Positions 5,972-13,808 of a DNA stretch of 43,160 bases are shown one piece after another. The stretch is from DASUFP01 sp036274495 (GTDB lineage Bacteria > Bacteroidota > Bacteroidia > AKYH767-A > OLB10), in NCBI GenBank assembly GCA_036274495.1, contig DASUFP010000115.1, forward strand, positions 1 through 43,160, in the 5' to 3' direction. Below the pieces are notes generated by a model. The model had not been told where the DNA came from and searched no databases. It saw only the letters and a list, made by a program, of their open reading frames with translations. How positions within the stretch are numbered: the first letter of the stretch is position 1; each line of letters starts with the position of its first letter. The position numbers and the translations under genes were made by a program.

Positions 5972-8812
5972 ATGTCTTCTTTCGACCAGCTGGACCCCAA
6001 AAAATTTATTATTATTAAAGGGGCTGCCGTACACAATCTCAAAAAGCTGGATGTAGCACTACCGCGAAACAAGTTTATTGTAATTACAGGACTTTCAGGG
6101 TCAGGTAAATCCTCACTGGCATTTGATACCCTTTATGCCGAAGGTCAGCGGCGCTACGTGGAAAGTCTCTCAGCCTATGCACGGCAATTTATCGGCCGAA
6201 TGGACAAACCTGAGGTGGAATACATCAGAGGAATTGCTCCGGCCATTGCCATTGAACAAAAGGTTAATGTCCGCAACCCCCGGTCAACCGTAGGCACCTC
6301 AACCGAAATTTACGACTACCTGAAACTGTTGTTTGCCCGCATCGGCATCACTATTTCACCCGTGAGCGGCAATGCCGTTAAAAAACATTCCGTTTCGGAT
6401 GTAACAGATTTTATCAGCAAGATAAAACCGGAAAAAAGAGCGATGATTTTGGCTCCGTTGCTGGTAACCCCTAATCGGAAACCATCCGATGAATTGAATA
6501 TACTGCTTCAAAAGGGATTCAACCGTGTGGTAAACGGCAGCGGACCTGTACGCATTGAAGACCTGCTTAAGAGCGACAAAAAACCCGATGTGGCTGCTTT
6601 GAGCAATATTAAGATTCTGGTCGACCGCTTTGCAGTTGAATCCATGAACGATGAATTCAGCGCAAGACTGGCAGATTCAGTGCAAACGGCCTTTTTTGAA
6701 GGACACGGGGAATGCATGGTTGCTGTTGAAAGCGAATCAGGCACTTATGAAACAGAAGTATTTACCAATCGCTTTGAAGCGGATGGAATGTTGTTTGAAG
6801 AACCGGGAACCCTGTTGTTCAGTTTTAACAATCCTTTTGGTGCCTGCCGCAAGTGCGAAGGTTTTGGAACGGTAATCGGAATCGACGAGGATCTGGTTGT
6901 TCCCGATAAAAGCCTTTCGGTGTACGACGGTGCCATAGCCTGCTGGCGGGGTGAAAAAATGAAAGAGTGGAACGAAGCACTCATCAAAAGCGCACATAAA
7001 TACAACTTTCCGATTCACCGTCCCTATTTCGAACTAAACAGCTACGACCGTGAACTGCTCTGGAATGGAAACAAGTATTTTAAAGGACTGAACGCTTTTT
7101 TTGAACATCTCGAAGAGCAGAGCTATAAAATTCAATATAGGGTCATGCTCAGCCGCTACAGGGGAAAAACCACCTGCCCCGAATGCATGGGTACCCGGCT
7201 GAGGAAAGATGCCTCTTATGTAAAAGTAGGCGGTCATTCTATTTCGGAACTTATCCTGATGCCTGTTTCGGATTGCAGAACCTTTTTCGAAAACCTTAAA
7301 CTCAACCCATCCGAAACTAAAATTGCAAGCCGTATACTCACCGAAATCAGCAACAGGTTACGCTACCTTACTGATGTCGGACTGGGGTATCTTACTTTGA
7401 ACAGGTTGTCGAATACCCTGTCGGGAGGCGAATCGCAACGCATCAACCTGGCCACTTCACTTGGGAGCAGTCTTGTGGGCTCCATGTATATTCTCGACGA
7501 GCCGAGTATAGGTTTACACCCCCGTGATACGCAACGGCTCATAGGCGTTCTTAAAGAACTTCAGCGGGCAGGTAATACATTAATTGTGGTAGAACACGAT
7601 GAGGAAATTATGCGGGCCGCCGATCAACTGATCGATATTGGTCCCTTGGCGGGAACACACGGCGGAAAACTTGTGTTCCAGGGTACATTTGACGAACTGA
7701 GTACGGCTACCGAAAGTCTTACTGCCAAATACCTTTCCGGCGAAGAGCATATCCCTGTTCCATCCCGCCGCCGCAAATGGAAACCCTACATAGAAATAAC
7801 AGGGGCCAGAGAAAATAATCTGAAAGGCATAAATGTCCGGTTTCCGCTGGGTGTACTCACTGCAGTAACAGGTGTAAGCGGATCCGGCAAAACCTCTCTC
7901 GTAAAAAAGATTCTGTATCCGGCCATAAAAAAGATGATCGGCGGATACGGGGAACAGACAGGAAATTTCGATCGTTTATCGGGCGACTACGCACAAATTA
8001 CAGATGCCGAACTGGTCGATCAGAATCCGATTGGCAAATCGTCGCGGTCGAACCCTGTTACCTATGTAAAAGCCTACGACGAAATAAGGGCACTCTATGC
8101 CGAACAGCCTGTTTCGAAGAACAGGGGATTTAAACCCTCCCATTTTTCCTTTAATGTGGATGGAGGGCGTTGCGATGTATGTCAGGGAGAAGGATACGTG
8201 ACCATCGAAATGCAGTTTATGGCCGACATTCATCTGAAATGTGAAAACTGTCATGGTAAGCGTTTCAAGGAAGAAGTATTGCTGGTAGAATATAAGGACA
8301 AGAATATCGACGACATTTTAAACATGACTGTTGAGGAAGCGCTGGAATTTTTCAATCCCGAAGTCAAATCAAAATTTTCGGGTACCGTTGCTAAAATTGC
8401 AGCCAAACTTCAGCCACTTGCCGACGTAGGATTAGGATACGTTCGGCTGGGACAATCGTCGAGTACCCTTTCGGGCGGAGAAGCCCAGCGCATAAAGCTG
8501 GCTTCGTTTATTGGTAAAGGAAACGCCGCATCATCAACACTGTTTGTGTTTGATGAACCAACAACGGGTTTGCATTTTCACGACATAAAGAAGCTGATGG
8601 ATGCATTTAACGCACTGATTCGCCAGGGTAATACCATTGTTATTATTGAACACAATCTGGAAGTAATCAAGTGTGCTGACTGGGTAATTGATCTGGGGCC
8701 GGAAGGCGGTGAAAACGGCGGACATATTTTGTTTGAAGGCACTCCTGAACAACTTGCCGCGTCCGACTCAGGTTCTATTACAGCAACCTTTTTAGCCGAA
8801 AAATTAAAATAG
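5972..8812 (+). CDS. uvrA: UvrABC excinuclease subunit A
   Basis: A 946-residue damage-recognition ATPase of nucleotide excision repair. Two ABC ATPase modules are complete: Walker A GLSGSGKS at 40-47 and GVSGSGKT near 634, ABC signatures LSGGESQR near 484 and LSGGEAQR near 833, each with a DEPS/DEPT Walker B. The C-terminal zinc module (GGRCDVCQGEGY ... CENCHGKRF, from about 731) is intact. The first zinc module keeps only its second Cys pair (GACRKCEGFG near 291); the expected preceding C-x2-C is replaced by a NRFEADGMLFEE stretch, a form I recall from Bacteroidota UvrA proteins. The ATG at 5972 is chosen over an upstream TTG because a promoter box covers the latter. It converges with the AlkB gene with only two bases between the stops. 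Confidence 0.96.
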   Translation: MSSFDQLDPKKFIIIKGAAVHNLKKLDVALPRNKFIVITGLSGSGKSSLAFDTLYAEGQRRYVESLSAYARQFIGRMDKPEVEYIRGIAPAIAIEQKVNVRNPRSTVGTSTEIYDYLKLLFARIGITISPVSGNAVKKHSVSDVTDFISKIKPEKRAMILAPLLVTPNRKPSDELNILLQKGFNRVVNGSGPVRIEDLLKSDKKPDVAALSNIKILVDRFAVESMNDEFSARLADSVQTAFFEGHGECMVAVESESGTYETEVFTNRFEADGMLFEEPGTLLFSFNNPFGACRKCEGFGTVIGIDEDLVVPDKSLSVYDGAIACWRGEKMKEWNEALIKSAHKYNFPIHRPYFELNSYDRELLWNGNKYFKGLNAFFEHLEEQSYKIQYRVMLSRYRGKTTCPECMGTRLRKDASYVKVGGHSISELILMPVSDCRTFFENLKLNPSETKIASRILTEISNRLRYLTDVGLGYLTLNRLSNTLSGGESQRINLATSLGSSLVGSMYILDEPSIGLHPRDTQRLIGVLKELQRAGNTLIVVEHDEEIMRAADQLIDIGPLAGTHGGKLVFQGTFDELSTATESLTAKYLSGEEHIPVPSRRRKWKPYIEITGARENNLKGINVRFPLGVLTAVTGVSGSGKTSLVKKILYPAIKKMIGGYGEQTGNFDRLSGDYAQITDAELVDQNPIGKSSRSNPVTYVKAYDEIRALYAEQPVSKNRGFKPSHFSFNVDGGRCDVCQGEGYVTIEMQFMADIHLKCENCHGKRFKEEVLLVEYKDKNIDDILNMTVEEALEFFNPEVKSKFSGTVAKIAAKLQPLADVGLGYVRLGQSSSTLSGGEAQRIKLASFIGKGNAASSTLFVFDEPTTGLHFHDIKKLMDAFNALIRQGNTIVIIEHNLEVIKCADWVIDLGPEGGENGGHILFEGTPEQLAASDSGSITATFLAEKLK

Positions 8813-8814
8813 CA

Positions 8815-9837
8815 CTAACCTGCCGCCAGGTGTTTATCGAGAACAGGGTTCACTATTTTAAAAAACAAGGGCGGTACCAGCGCCAGAAAAATCATTGACA
8901 CATACCCTCCGGGTAAAACGGGACTCTCTTTGTGCGTCATGAGTGTATGATAGGGCTTTGAAGCCTGGTAGTGATGGTCGGCGTGACGACTCAGGTCGAT
9001 CAGAAAAAAACGACTGATCACCTTATCGGTTTGCCATGAGTGAACTGCCGAAACCCTTTCGTCACCTGTTCTTTTGAGACCGTAATGTTCGATATAATTG
9101 GTGTATTCGAGCAGAAAACAGGCTACTACTCCCTGTATAATTAAAGCCAGCAGCACAATCCATCCGTAAAGCAATTGCACTGCTAAAAGAGCAACCAATT
9201 CGAGACTGATTGCCGCTGTTACATAATTTCCAAACCCGGACGGATAGCGGCTTCCTTTTTTTATGAGACGTTCCGTTTCAAGTTTCCAGGAGCTTTTTGC
9301 CTGCCCTGTCGCGGAACGGATTGCAAAACGATACAACGATTCCCCTTGCCGGGAAGTGGCAGGATCATTTATAGTTCCGACCCAGCGATGGTGCCCTTTT
9401 AAATGATCGATACAGAAGTAAAAGTTACCTGCCGTAAACAAGAGCAGTTTGCCTAAAAACCTGAAGCGACCCTCCTTCCGGTGGATGAGTTCATGGGCAA
9501 CTACGATTCCCGACCCACCGGTGTTTATTCCCGTGCTCAGTGATGCCAGCAATATGAGCCACGGTTTGCTTCCGGACAGTGAAGCGAAATAGATGAGCGA
9601 ACCAAGAGCAATGAGCTGAAGCCCTACATGGCAATACAGCAGGAGATCCGGAAACCAATCGTTCCTTTTGGAATCGTTGTTTTTGTCTTCCGGGGCAACC
9701 CACTCCACCAATCCCAGTACCCCCAGCGAAAAAATAGTGTTAGCAGCCACCCACGCCCCACCCAGCAGGTTGCCGGTAACCACCAGTAAACCCGGAATCA
9801 GGCTCAGGATGTATTTATAATTTCTGCGTGCCGGCAT
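8815..9837 (-). CDS. AlkB-family membrane di-iron hydroxylase (alkane monooxygenase-like)
   Basis: A 340-residue integral membrane protein with the full histidine set of membrane fatty-acid desaturase/alkane hydroxylase di-iron enzymes: HELIHR, HLKGHHRWVGT, NYIEHYG and LSRHADHHYQ followed by PYH (positions 115-120, 145-155, 247-253, 282-291 and 295-297 from the chosen start). Several hydrophobic segments precede and separate these. Members hydroxylate terminal carbons of alkanes or related chains with rubredoxin electrons; no rubredoxin or reductase gene is nearby, so substrate and partner are open. Start: an upstream in-frame ATG at 9876 lies before a perfect -7 box (9843-9850), so the transcript cannot contain it; the ATG at 9837 (MPARRNYKY) is chosen and gives an almost leaderless mRNA. 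Confidence 0.85.
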   Translation of the reverse strand: MPARRNYKYILSLIPGLLVVTGNLLGGAWVAANTIFSLGVLGLVEWVAPEDKNNDSKRNDWFPDLLLYCHVGLQLIALGSLIYFASLSGSKPWLILLASLSTGINTGGSGIVVAHELIHRKEGRFRFLGKLLLFTAGNFYFCIDHLKGHHRWVGTINDPATSRQGESLYRFAIRSATGQAKSSWKLETERLIKKGSRYPSGFGNYVTAAISLELVALLAVQLLYGWIVLLALIIQGVVACFLLEYTNYIEHYGLKRTGDERVSAVHSWQTDKVISRFFLIDLSRHADHHYQASKPYHTLMTHKESPVLPGGYVSMIFLALVPPLFFKIVNPVLDKHLAAG

Positions 9838-9842
9838 CTTTT

Positions 9843-9850
9843 CAAATATA
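9843..9850 (-). promoter_or_regulatory. -7 promoter box (TATATTTG) for the AlkB-like gene, near-leaderless
   Basis: A perfect TAnnTTTG on the minus strand ends 5 bases before the ATG at 9837. Transcription would begin only about 0-3 bases before the start codon. It decides the start of the gene. Confidence 0.6.
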
Positions 9851-9938
9851 TTAATTCCCCGGTAGTAAAAAAGCACTAAAATTTAATTGCTGCAGATCAG
9901 CTGGTTAGGTCCAAAAAGAGGCCCTGAGTGAACTTTTT

Positions 9939-9973
9939 TGTCATTTATATGTATATACATATATGTAATGACA
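9939..9973 (+). promoter_or_regulatory. 35-bp palindromic operator-like site in front of yceI
   Basis: The outer arms TGTCATT (9939-9945) and AATGACA (9967-9973) are perfect inverted repeats. Inside lies a perfect 18-bp palindrome, TATATGTATATACATATA (9946-9963), with a 3-base TGT offset on the right. It ends exactly at the -7 box (9974-9981), covering the -33 region, so a bound dimeric regulator would block RNA polymerase. The TATGTATATACATA core resembles sites of MarR-type regulators (inference); no regulator gene is adjacent. Confidence 0.65.
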
Positions 9974-9981
9974 TATATTTG
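9974..9981 (+). promoter_or_regulatory. -7 promoter box (TATATTTG) for the YceI gene
   Basis: A perfect TAnnTTTG box, directly abutting the palindrome and 20 bases before the ATG at 10002. Confidence 0.75.
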
Positions 9982-10001
9982 CATCATCAAACTCAAACAA
10001 A

Positions 10002-10592
10002 ATGAAAAAAAACATGATCTTATTGCTGGCTGCCGCTGCAACAGCACCTGTAGCTACCGAAGCACAAACAAAGTGGAATATTGATAAAAGCCATTCCAAA
10101 GTTCAGTTCAGTGTAACGCATCTGATGATATCTGAGGTAACGGGAGATTTCAAAGCCTTTGATGCGGAAATCACCTCTTCGAAGCCTGATTTTTCGGATG
10201 CCAAAGTGGTATTTAAAATTGACGTAAACTCGATCAACACAGAAGATGAAAACCGTGACACCCATCTCAAGAGCGAGGACTTTTTTAATTCGGAGCGCTA
10301 TCCGGCAATGGTATTTGAGGGTACATCGGTTAAAAAAACGGGTGACAACCTATATGAGTATACAGGCAATTTAACCATCAGGGATATTACCAAACCCATA
10401 AAACTGAAGGTGGTGTATCTTGGAACGGTAAAGGATCCCTGGGGAAACATTAAAGCAGGATTTAAGGTAACGGGAGTGGTTAACCGGTTTGATTATAACC
10501 TTAAGTGGAATTCACTTACTGAGGCAGGCGGAATGGTGGTAGGACAAGACGTTACGTTTACCGTTAACATGGAACTTACCAAGGCAAATTAA
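10002..10592 (+). CDS. YceI family periplasmic lipid-binding-like protein
   Basis: A 196-residue protein with a signal peptide (about residues 1-21, ending TEAQ) and the YceI fold motif: WNIDKSHSKVQFSVTHLMISEVTGDF at the start, the DVNSINTEDENRDTHLKSEDFFNSERYP segment and a closing TFTVNMEL strand. YceI proteins are lipocalin-like beta-barrels that bind polyisoprenoid or other amphiphiles in the periplasm; physiological roles vary. Transcribed alone from a box preceded by a long palindrome and ended by a strong terminator, which suggests a specifically regulated single gene. Confidence 0.92.
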   Translation: MKKNMILLLAAAATAPVATEAQTKWNIDKSHSKVQFSVTHLMISEVTGDFKAFDAEITSSKPDFSDAKVVFKIDVNSINTEDENRDTHLKSEDFFNSERYPAMVFEGTSVKKTGDNLYEYTGNLTIRDITKPIKLKVVYLGTVKDPWGNIKAGFKVTGVVNRFDYNLKWNSLTEAGGMVVGQDVTFTVNMELTKAN

Positions 10593-10662
10593 AACCTGCC
10601 GTGCTCCCCTGCACTATGTCTTAAAAGCCGGTGCAATTAAACTTATCACAAAGGATCATCAA

Positions 10663-10700
10663 GAACCGCCCGTGTTTGTAAAAACCGGGCGGTTCATTTT
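10663..10700 (+). terminator. intrinsic terminator after the YceI gene
   Basis: A perfect 10-bp stem GAACCGCCCG (10663-10672) with CGGGCGGTTC (10686-10695), 13-base loop, then ATTTTT. It lies 70 bases after the stop. Confidence 0.88.
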
Positions 10701-10737
10701 TGAATTCTAAAGAAAGGCTGGTGTTAAAACCGAAGGT

Positions 10738-11343
10738 TCAGCTTCCCGGAACAAGCGGATGCGCTTTGTTGTAGCGTTCAAGAAACGAATACATTTTCTT
10801 TTTCCTGACTTTTGGTGAATCAATTGATTCGAACTCCTTGTAGAGTTCTTCGTCGCGTTCGAGCAACGGCATAAAATCGGAGAGTGAGTAATAGAGAAAA
10901 TCTCCTGTTTCCATATCGAGCAACCTGTATGCCGAAGATGCTTTGGTTTCGGTTACCACAGGAGCCGGGTTATTTCCGATTACCGGGTAGGTTTCCAAAA
11001 AATAACTGATCGTCCCCAATGTTGCAATTTTATGGAAGCGGCCGCCCAGCTGTACATAAGCGGTACCATTTTCGGCATATCCCCAAATAGAATCGCGACC
11101 CACTTCCAGTTTTAGTCCTGTGCCTGTAATAAAATACAACGTTGTTCCGCCGGTCCACTGGCGAATAGAGAAATTGTTTTTATCCAATTCACGGTACAGC
11201 TGGTTTTTTACGAGTCCCGGTGAACCGGCCCTGAACTCCTCAAACGAAAAATAGACACCATCAACGGGGAAGTTGGAACAACAGCCGGGTGATGGCTTAA
11301 TAACCATCAGCAATCCGGTAAAAAACAAAAAGAAGTATTTCAT
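10738..11343 (-). CDS. exported protein of unknown function
   Basis: A 201-residue protein starting MKYFFLFFTGLLMVIKPSPG, a signal peptide followed by CCSN. No family recognised. The mature part contains VDGVYFSFEEFRAGSP near the N-terminus, a strand-rich middle (WGYAENGTAYVQLGGRF, ISYFLETYPV) and a charged helical tail (ERDEELYKEFES, RKKKMYSFLERYN). An ATG four codons upstream (11355) lies within the -7 box 11353-11360, so 11343 is the start. It converges with the YceI gene across a terminator and diverges from the GT4 gene. CC after the hydrophobic core could allow lipidation, but the lipobox is not convincing. Confidence 0.75.
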   Translation of the reverse strand: MKYFFLFFTGLLMVIKPSPGCCSNFPVDGVYFSFEEFRAGSPGLVKNQLYRELDKNNFSIRQWTGGTTLYFITGTGLKLEVGRDSIWGYAENGTAYVQLGGRFHKIATLGTISYFLETYPVIGNNPAPVVTETKASSAYRLLDMETGDFLYYSLSDFMPLLERDEELYKEFESIDSPKVRKKKMYSFLERYNKAHPLVPGS

Positions 11344-11352
11344 GAGGGACTG

Positions 11353-11360
11353 CAAAGGTA
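11353..11360 (-). promoter_or_regulatory. -7 promoter box (TACCTTTG) with very short leader
   Basis: A perfect TAnnTTTG box on the minus strand, ending 9 bases before the ATG at 11343; the mRNA leader would be only about 4-7 bases. Confidence 0.65.
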
Positions 11361-11423
11361 CGATTTCAAAATATTTATGTTTGGTGAACTACCTGAGCAG
11401 AATACTCTTATTTTGCAAACAAT

Positions 11424-12662
11424 ATGGCAGGCAACAGCACTATTCTTTACCTCTCTTATGATGGCATTACCGATCCTCTGGGACAGTCACAGGTATTGCC
11501 TTACATTGAGGGATTATCGGGTGAAGGATATTCGTTTCACCTGATCAGTTTCGAAAAAAAGGATGTGTATTTTAAAGAGCACACGGCTCTGAAGCTGCGG
11601 ATGAACAAATCAGGTATCAACTGGCATCCTTTGTTTTATACCAAAAAACCTCAGGTAATATCAACTGTATATGATGTTTACAGGATGATCCGGCTGGCTG
11701 AGAAGCTCATTGCATCACATCAGATTAAACTGGTTCATTGCCGCAGTTACATCGCCGGACTGGCGGGACTGCATCTCAAGAAGAAACACCATACGCTGTT
11801 TCTTTTCGATATGCGGGGATTCTGGGCCGACGAACGCGTTGAGGGAGGAATCTGGAACACTTCAAATCCGCTTTACAAGTCTATCTATAAGTATTTTAAG
11901 AGGAAAGAAAAAGAAATGATCTCCTCAGCCGACGCGGTGATAAGTCTAACCAACGCGGGAAAAAAGGTTATTGACAACTGGAAATACAGGACCGAAAATC
12001 AGTTGCCGGTTGCAGTAATTCCCTGTTGTGCCGACTTGAATTTATTTTCAGCAAGCCAGGTCGATAAGCAGGAAATTGCGTCGATGAAGGAGGAACTGGA
12101 ATTAAACAATGCTTTTCCGGTTATCAGTTACCTGGGAGCTATTGGCACCTGGTACCTGCTGAATGATATGATTCGTTTTTTCAAACTTACATTGGAAAAA
12201 TACCCGCATGCGTTGTTTCTTTTCATTACCAAAGAACCAGAAAAAGTTATTGAAACGGCTGCACGCAATGCAGGTATTGCCAAAAGCCGAATACGCATCA
12301 AAAGTGCCATCCGTCAACAGGTACCGTTGCTGTTAAGTTTATCGGATGTCGCCCTCTTTTTTATCATGCCTACCTTTTCAAAAACCGCTTCATCACCTAC
12401 CAAACAGGGTGAAATAATGGGAATGGGCATTCCGCTGATATGTAACTCCGGTGTCGGTGATACAGATTTTGTTGTTAACAAATACCGGAGCGGAATTTCA
12501 ATCGATTTGTCAAAAAAAGATTCAATGGACGAGGCGGTTAGTGCTATTGACAGGCTGATAGTCCTCGACAAAAACACTATCCGTTCCGGTGCACTTGATT
12601 TTTATTCGCTTGAATCGGGAATTGCAAAGTACCTTGCCGTTTACAGGAGTATGGTATCCTGA
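11424..12662 (+). CDS. glycosyltransferase, GT4/GT-B type
   Basis: A 412-residue GT-B enzyme. The N-terminal half starts with an acceptor-domain strand (ILYLSYDGITDPLGQSQVLPYIEGL) and contains LVHCRSYIAGLAG. The C-terminal Rossmann half has VISYLGAIGTWYLLNDMIRF near 230 and the GT4-like donor-site region TFSKTASSPTKQGEIMGMGIPLICN around 318-342. Members transfer sugars from nucleotide-sugars to lipid-linked or surface glycans in the cytoplasm; donor and acceptor are unknown. It stands alone between a divergent unknown and convergent rlmH, with stops directly abutting (12662/12663). A weak TATTTTG box lies at 11409-11415. It is separate from the polysaccharide block further right. Confidence 0.85.
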   Translation: MAGNSTILYLSYDGITDPLGQSQVLPYIEGLSGEGYSFHLISFEKKDVYFKEHTALKLRMNKSGINWHPLFYTKKPQVISTVYDVYRMIRLAEKLIASHQIKLVHCRSYIAGLAGLHLKKKHHTLFLFDMRGFWADERVEGGIWNTSNPLYKSIYKYFKRKEKEMISSADAVISLTNAGKKVIDNWKYRTENQLPVAVIPCCADLNLFSASQVDKQEIASMKEELELNNAFPVISYLGAIGTWYLLNDMIRFFKLTLEKYPHALFLFITKEPEKVIETAARNAGIAKSRIRIKSAIRQQVPLLLSLSDVALFFIMPTFSKTASSPTKQGEIMGMGIPLICNSGVGDTDFVVNKYRSGISIDLSKKDSMDEAVSAIDRLIVLDKNTIRSGALDFYSLESGIAKYLAVYRSMVS

Positions 12663-13136
12663 TCAGGAGTGATGATACGGCTCATTTTTGATAATGGTAA
12701 ATGCTCGATAAAGTTGTTCCAGAAAAATCAGCCGTACCATCTGATGCGAAAAGGTCATCATTGAAAGCGATAATTTAATATCGGCTCTTTCATACAACCC
12801 ATTATCAAATCCAAAGGCGCCTCCCACCACAAACACCAATCTGCCGCGACCCGATGCCAGTCGTTTGGTAACGAATTCAGCCAGCCCTTCGCTTTTAAAT
12901 TGCTTACCTTTATCATCAAGCAAAACAACATAGTCGGTTCCCTCGAGTTTCTTAAGTACCAATTGCGCTTCTGCTGTTTTTAGCTTCTCAACAGGAAGGA
13001 CCGCTTTGTTCCGGACATCGGGCAGCACTTCCAATTCAAAATCACAATACCGGATCAACCGCCTGAGGTACACTTCAATGCCTTCTCTCAGATAAGGTTC
13101 CGAAGTTTTTCCGATAACAATCAATTTAATCTTCAT
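12663..13136 (-). CDS. rlmH: 23S rRNA pseudouridine-1915 N3-methyltransferase RlmH
   Basis: A 157-residue SPOUT methyltransferase (old name YbeA). Recognisable parts: MKIKLIVIGKTSEPYLREGIEVYLRRL at the start, VVLLDDKGKQF near 72, the SAM-binding VFVVGGAFGFDNGLYERAD near 102-120, and LSLSMMTFSHQMVRLIFLEQLYRAFTIIKNEPYHH at the end. It methylates pseudouridine 1915 in helix 69 of 23S rRNA. The ATG at 13136 is used because it matches the family start; the longer frame up to 13193 adds residues with no family counterpart. Confidence 0.96.
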   Translation of the reverse strand: MKIKLIVIGKTSEPYLREGIEVYLRRLIRYCDFELEVLPDVRNKAVLPVEKLKTAEAQLVLKKLEGTDYVVLLDDKGKQFKSEGLAEFVTKRLASGRGRLVFVVGGAFGFDNGLYERADIKLSLSMMTFSHQMVRLIFLEQLYRAFTIIKNEPYHHS

Positions 13137-13274
13137 AAAAAACAGCTGAGAGTTTGCCGCTAATATACAAATGTTGAAAATACCACCTATCATTTTGATA
13201 TATAATACTTTATATCACATGCAATACCTCAATAACCCTCTTTTGACCAGTGTCAGACAAGAGAAGTGAATGTC

Positions 13275-13282
13275 TATATTTG
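13275..13282 (+). promoter_or_regulatory. -7 promoter box (TATATTTG) for the DUF4783 gene
   Basis: A perfect TAnnTTTG box, 76 bases before the ATG at 13359. Confidence 0.6.
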
Positions 13283-13358
13283 AAACGGGTAATAGCAGCA
13301 AACAGGCTCCCCCTGTTTTGGCTTGGTTTTTGAGAATGAATTTGTTGTGAAAAAGAAT

Positions 13359-13742
13359 ATGAAGAAGTACATTTTGATGGTTGTCTTTTTAGCGACAGCC
13401 GCCGTTGCTTTAGCCGATATATATACCGACATCAGCAATGCCATCCGTTCAGGTGATGCCAAGTCGGTTGCAAGGTATTTTAACAGCACTGTAGACCTCA
13501 CTATACTGGATCAGGAAGAAGTATACAGCAAAGCGCAGGCGGAACAAATTTTACGTGACTTCTTCAGTAAAAATGCTCCGCGAAGTTTTACGCTAATCCA
13601 CAAAGGGGTATCAAAAGAGGGCGCCAAATATGCAATTGGAACGTTGCTGACTGCTCAGGGAGTTGAATACAGGACCTACTTTTTCGTAAAACAAACAACT
13701 GCAGGGGAACAAATACAGGAGCTGAGGTTTGAGAAACAGTAA
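13359..13742 (+). CDS. DUF4783 family exported protein
   Basis: A 127-residue protein: signal peptide (MKKYILMVVFLATAAVALA) then a small NTF2-like domain (DIYTDISNAIRSGDAKSVARYFNSTVDLTI ... AEQILRDFFSKNAPRSF ... YAIGTLLTAQGVEYRTYFFVKQ). This is the DUF4783 pattern of Bacteroidota, where the gene commonly sits just upstream of nadC, as here (established as a recurrent neighbourhood to my knowledge; function unknown). The start at 13359 places the signal peptide at the N-terminus; a longer frame from 13323 adds 12 polar residues. It probably shares transcription with nadC (66 bases apart), although nadC also has its own box. Confidence 0.85.
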   Translation: MKKYILMVVFLATAAVALADIYTDISNAIRSGDAKSVARYFNSTVDLTILDQEEVYSKAQAEQILRDFFSKNAPRSFTLIHKGVSKEGAKYAIGTLLTAQGVEYRTYFFVKQTTAGEQIQELRFEKQ

Positions 13743-13776
13743 CCACTGAGTCAGCTTCAATGAATTATTTTGTGGC

Positions 13777-13784
13777 ATCTTTGC
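13777..13784 (+). promoter_or_regulatory. candidate -7 box (CATCTTTG) for nadC
   Basis: Five of the six fixed TAnnTTTG positions match, followed by C as in many Bacteroidota promoters, 24 bases before the ATG at 13809. It argues against the in-frame upstream ATG at 13770. Confidence 0.5.
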
Positions 13785-13808
13785 AATGTTAACGGCTCTC
13801 ACCAATAC

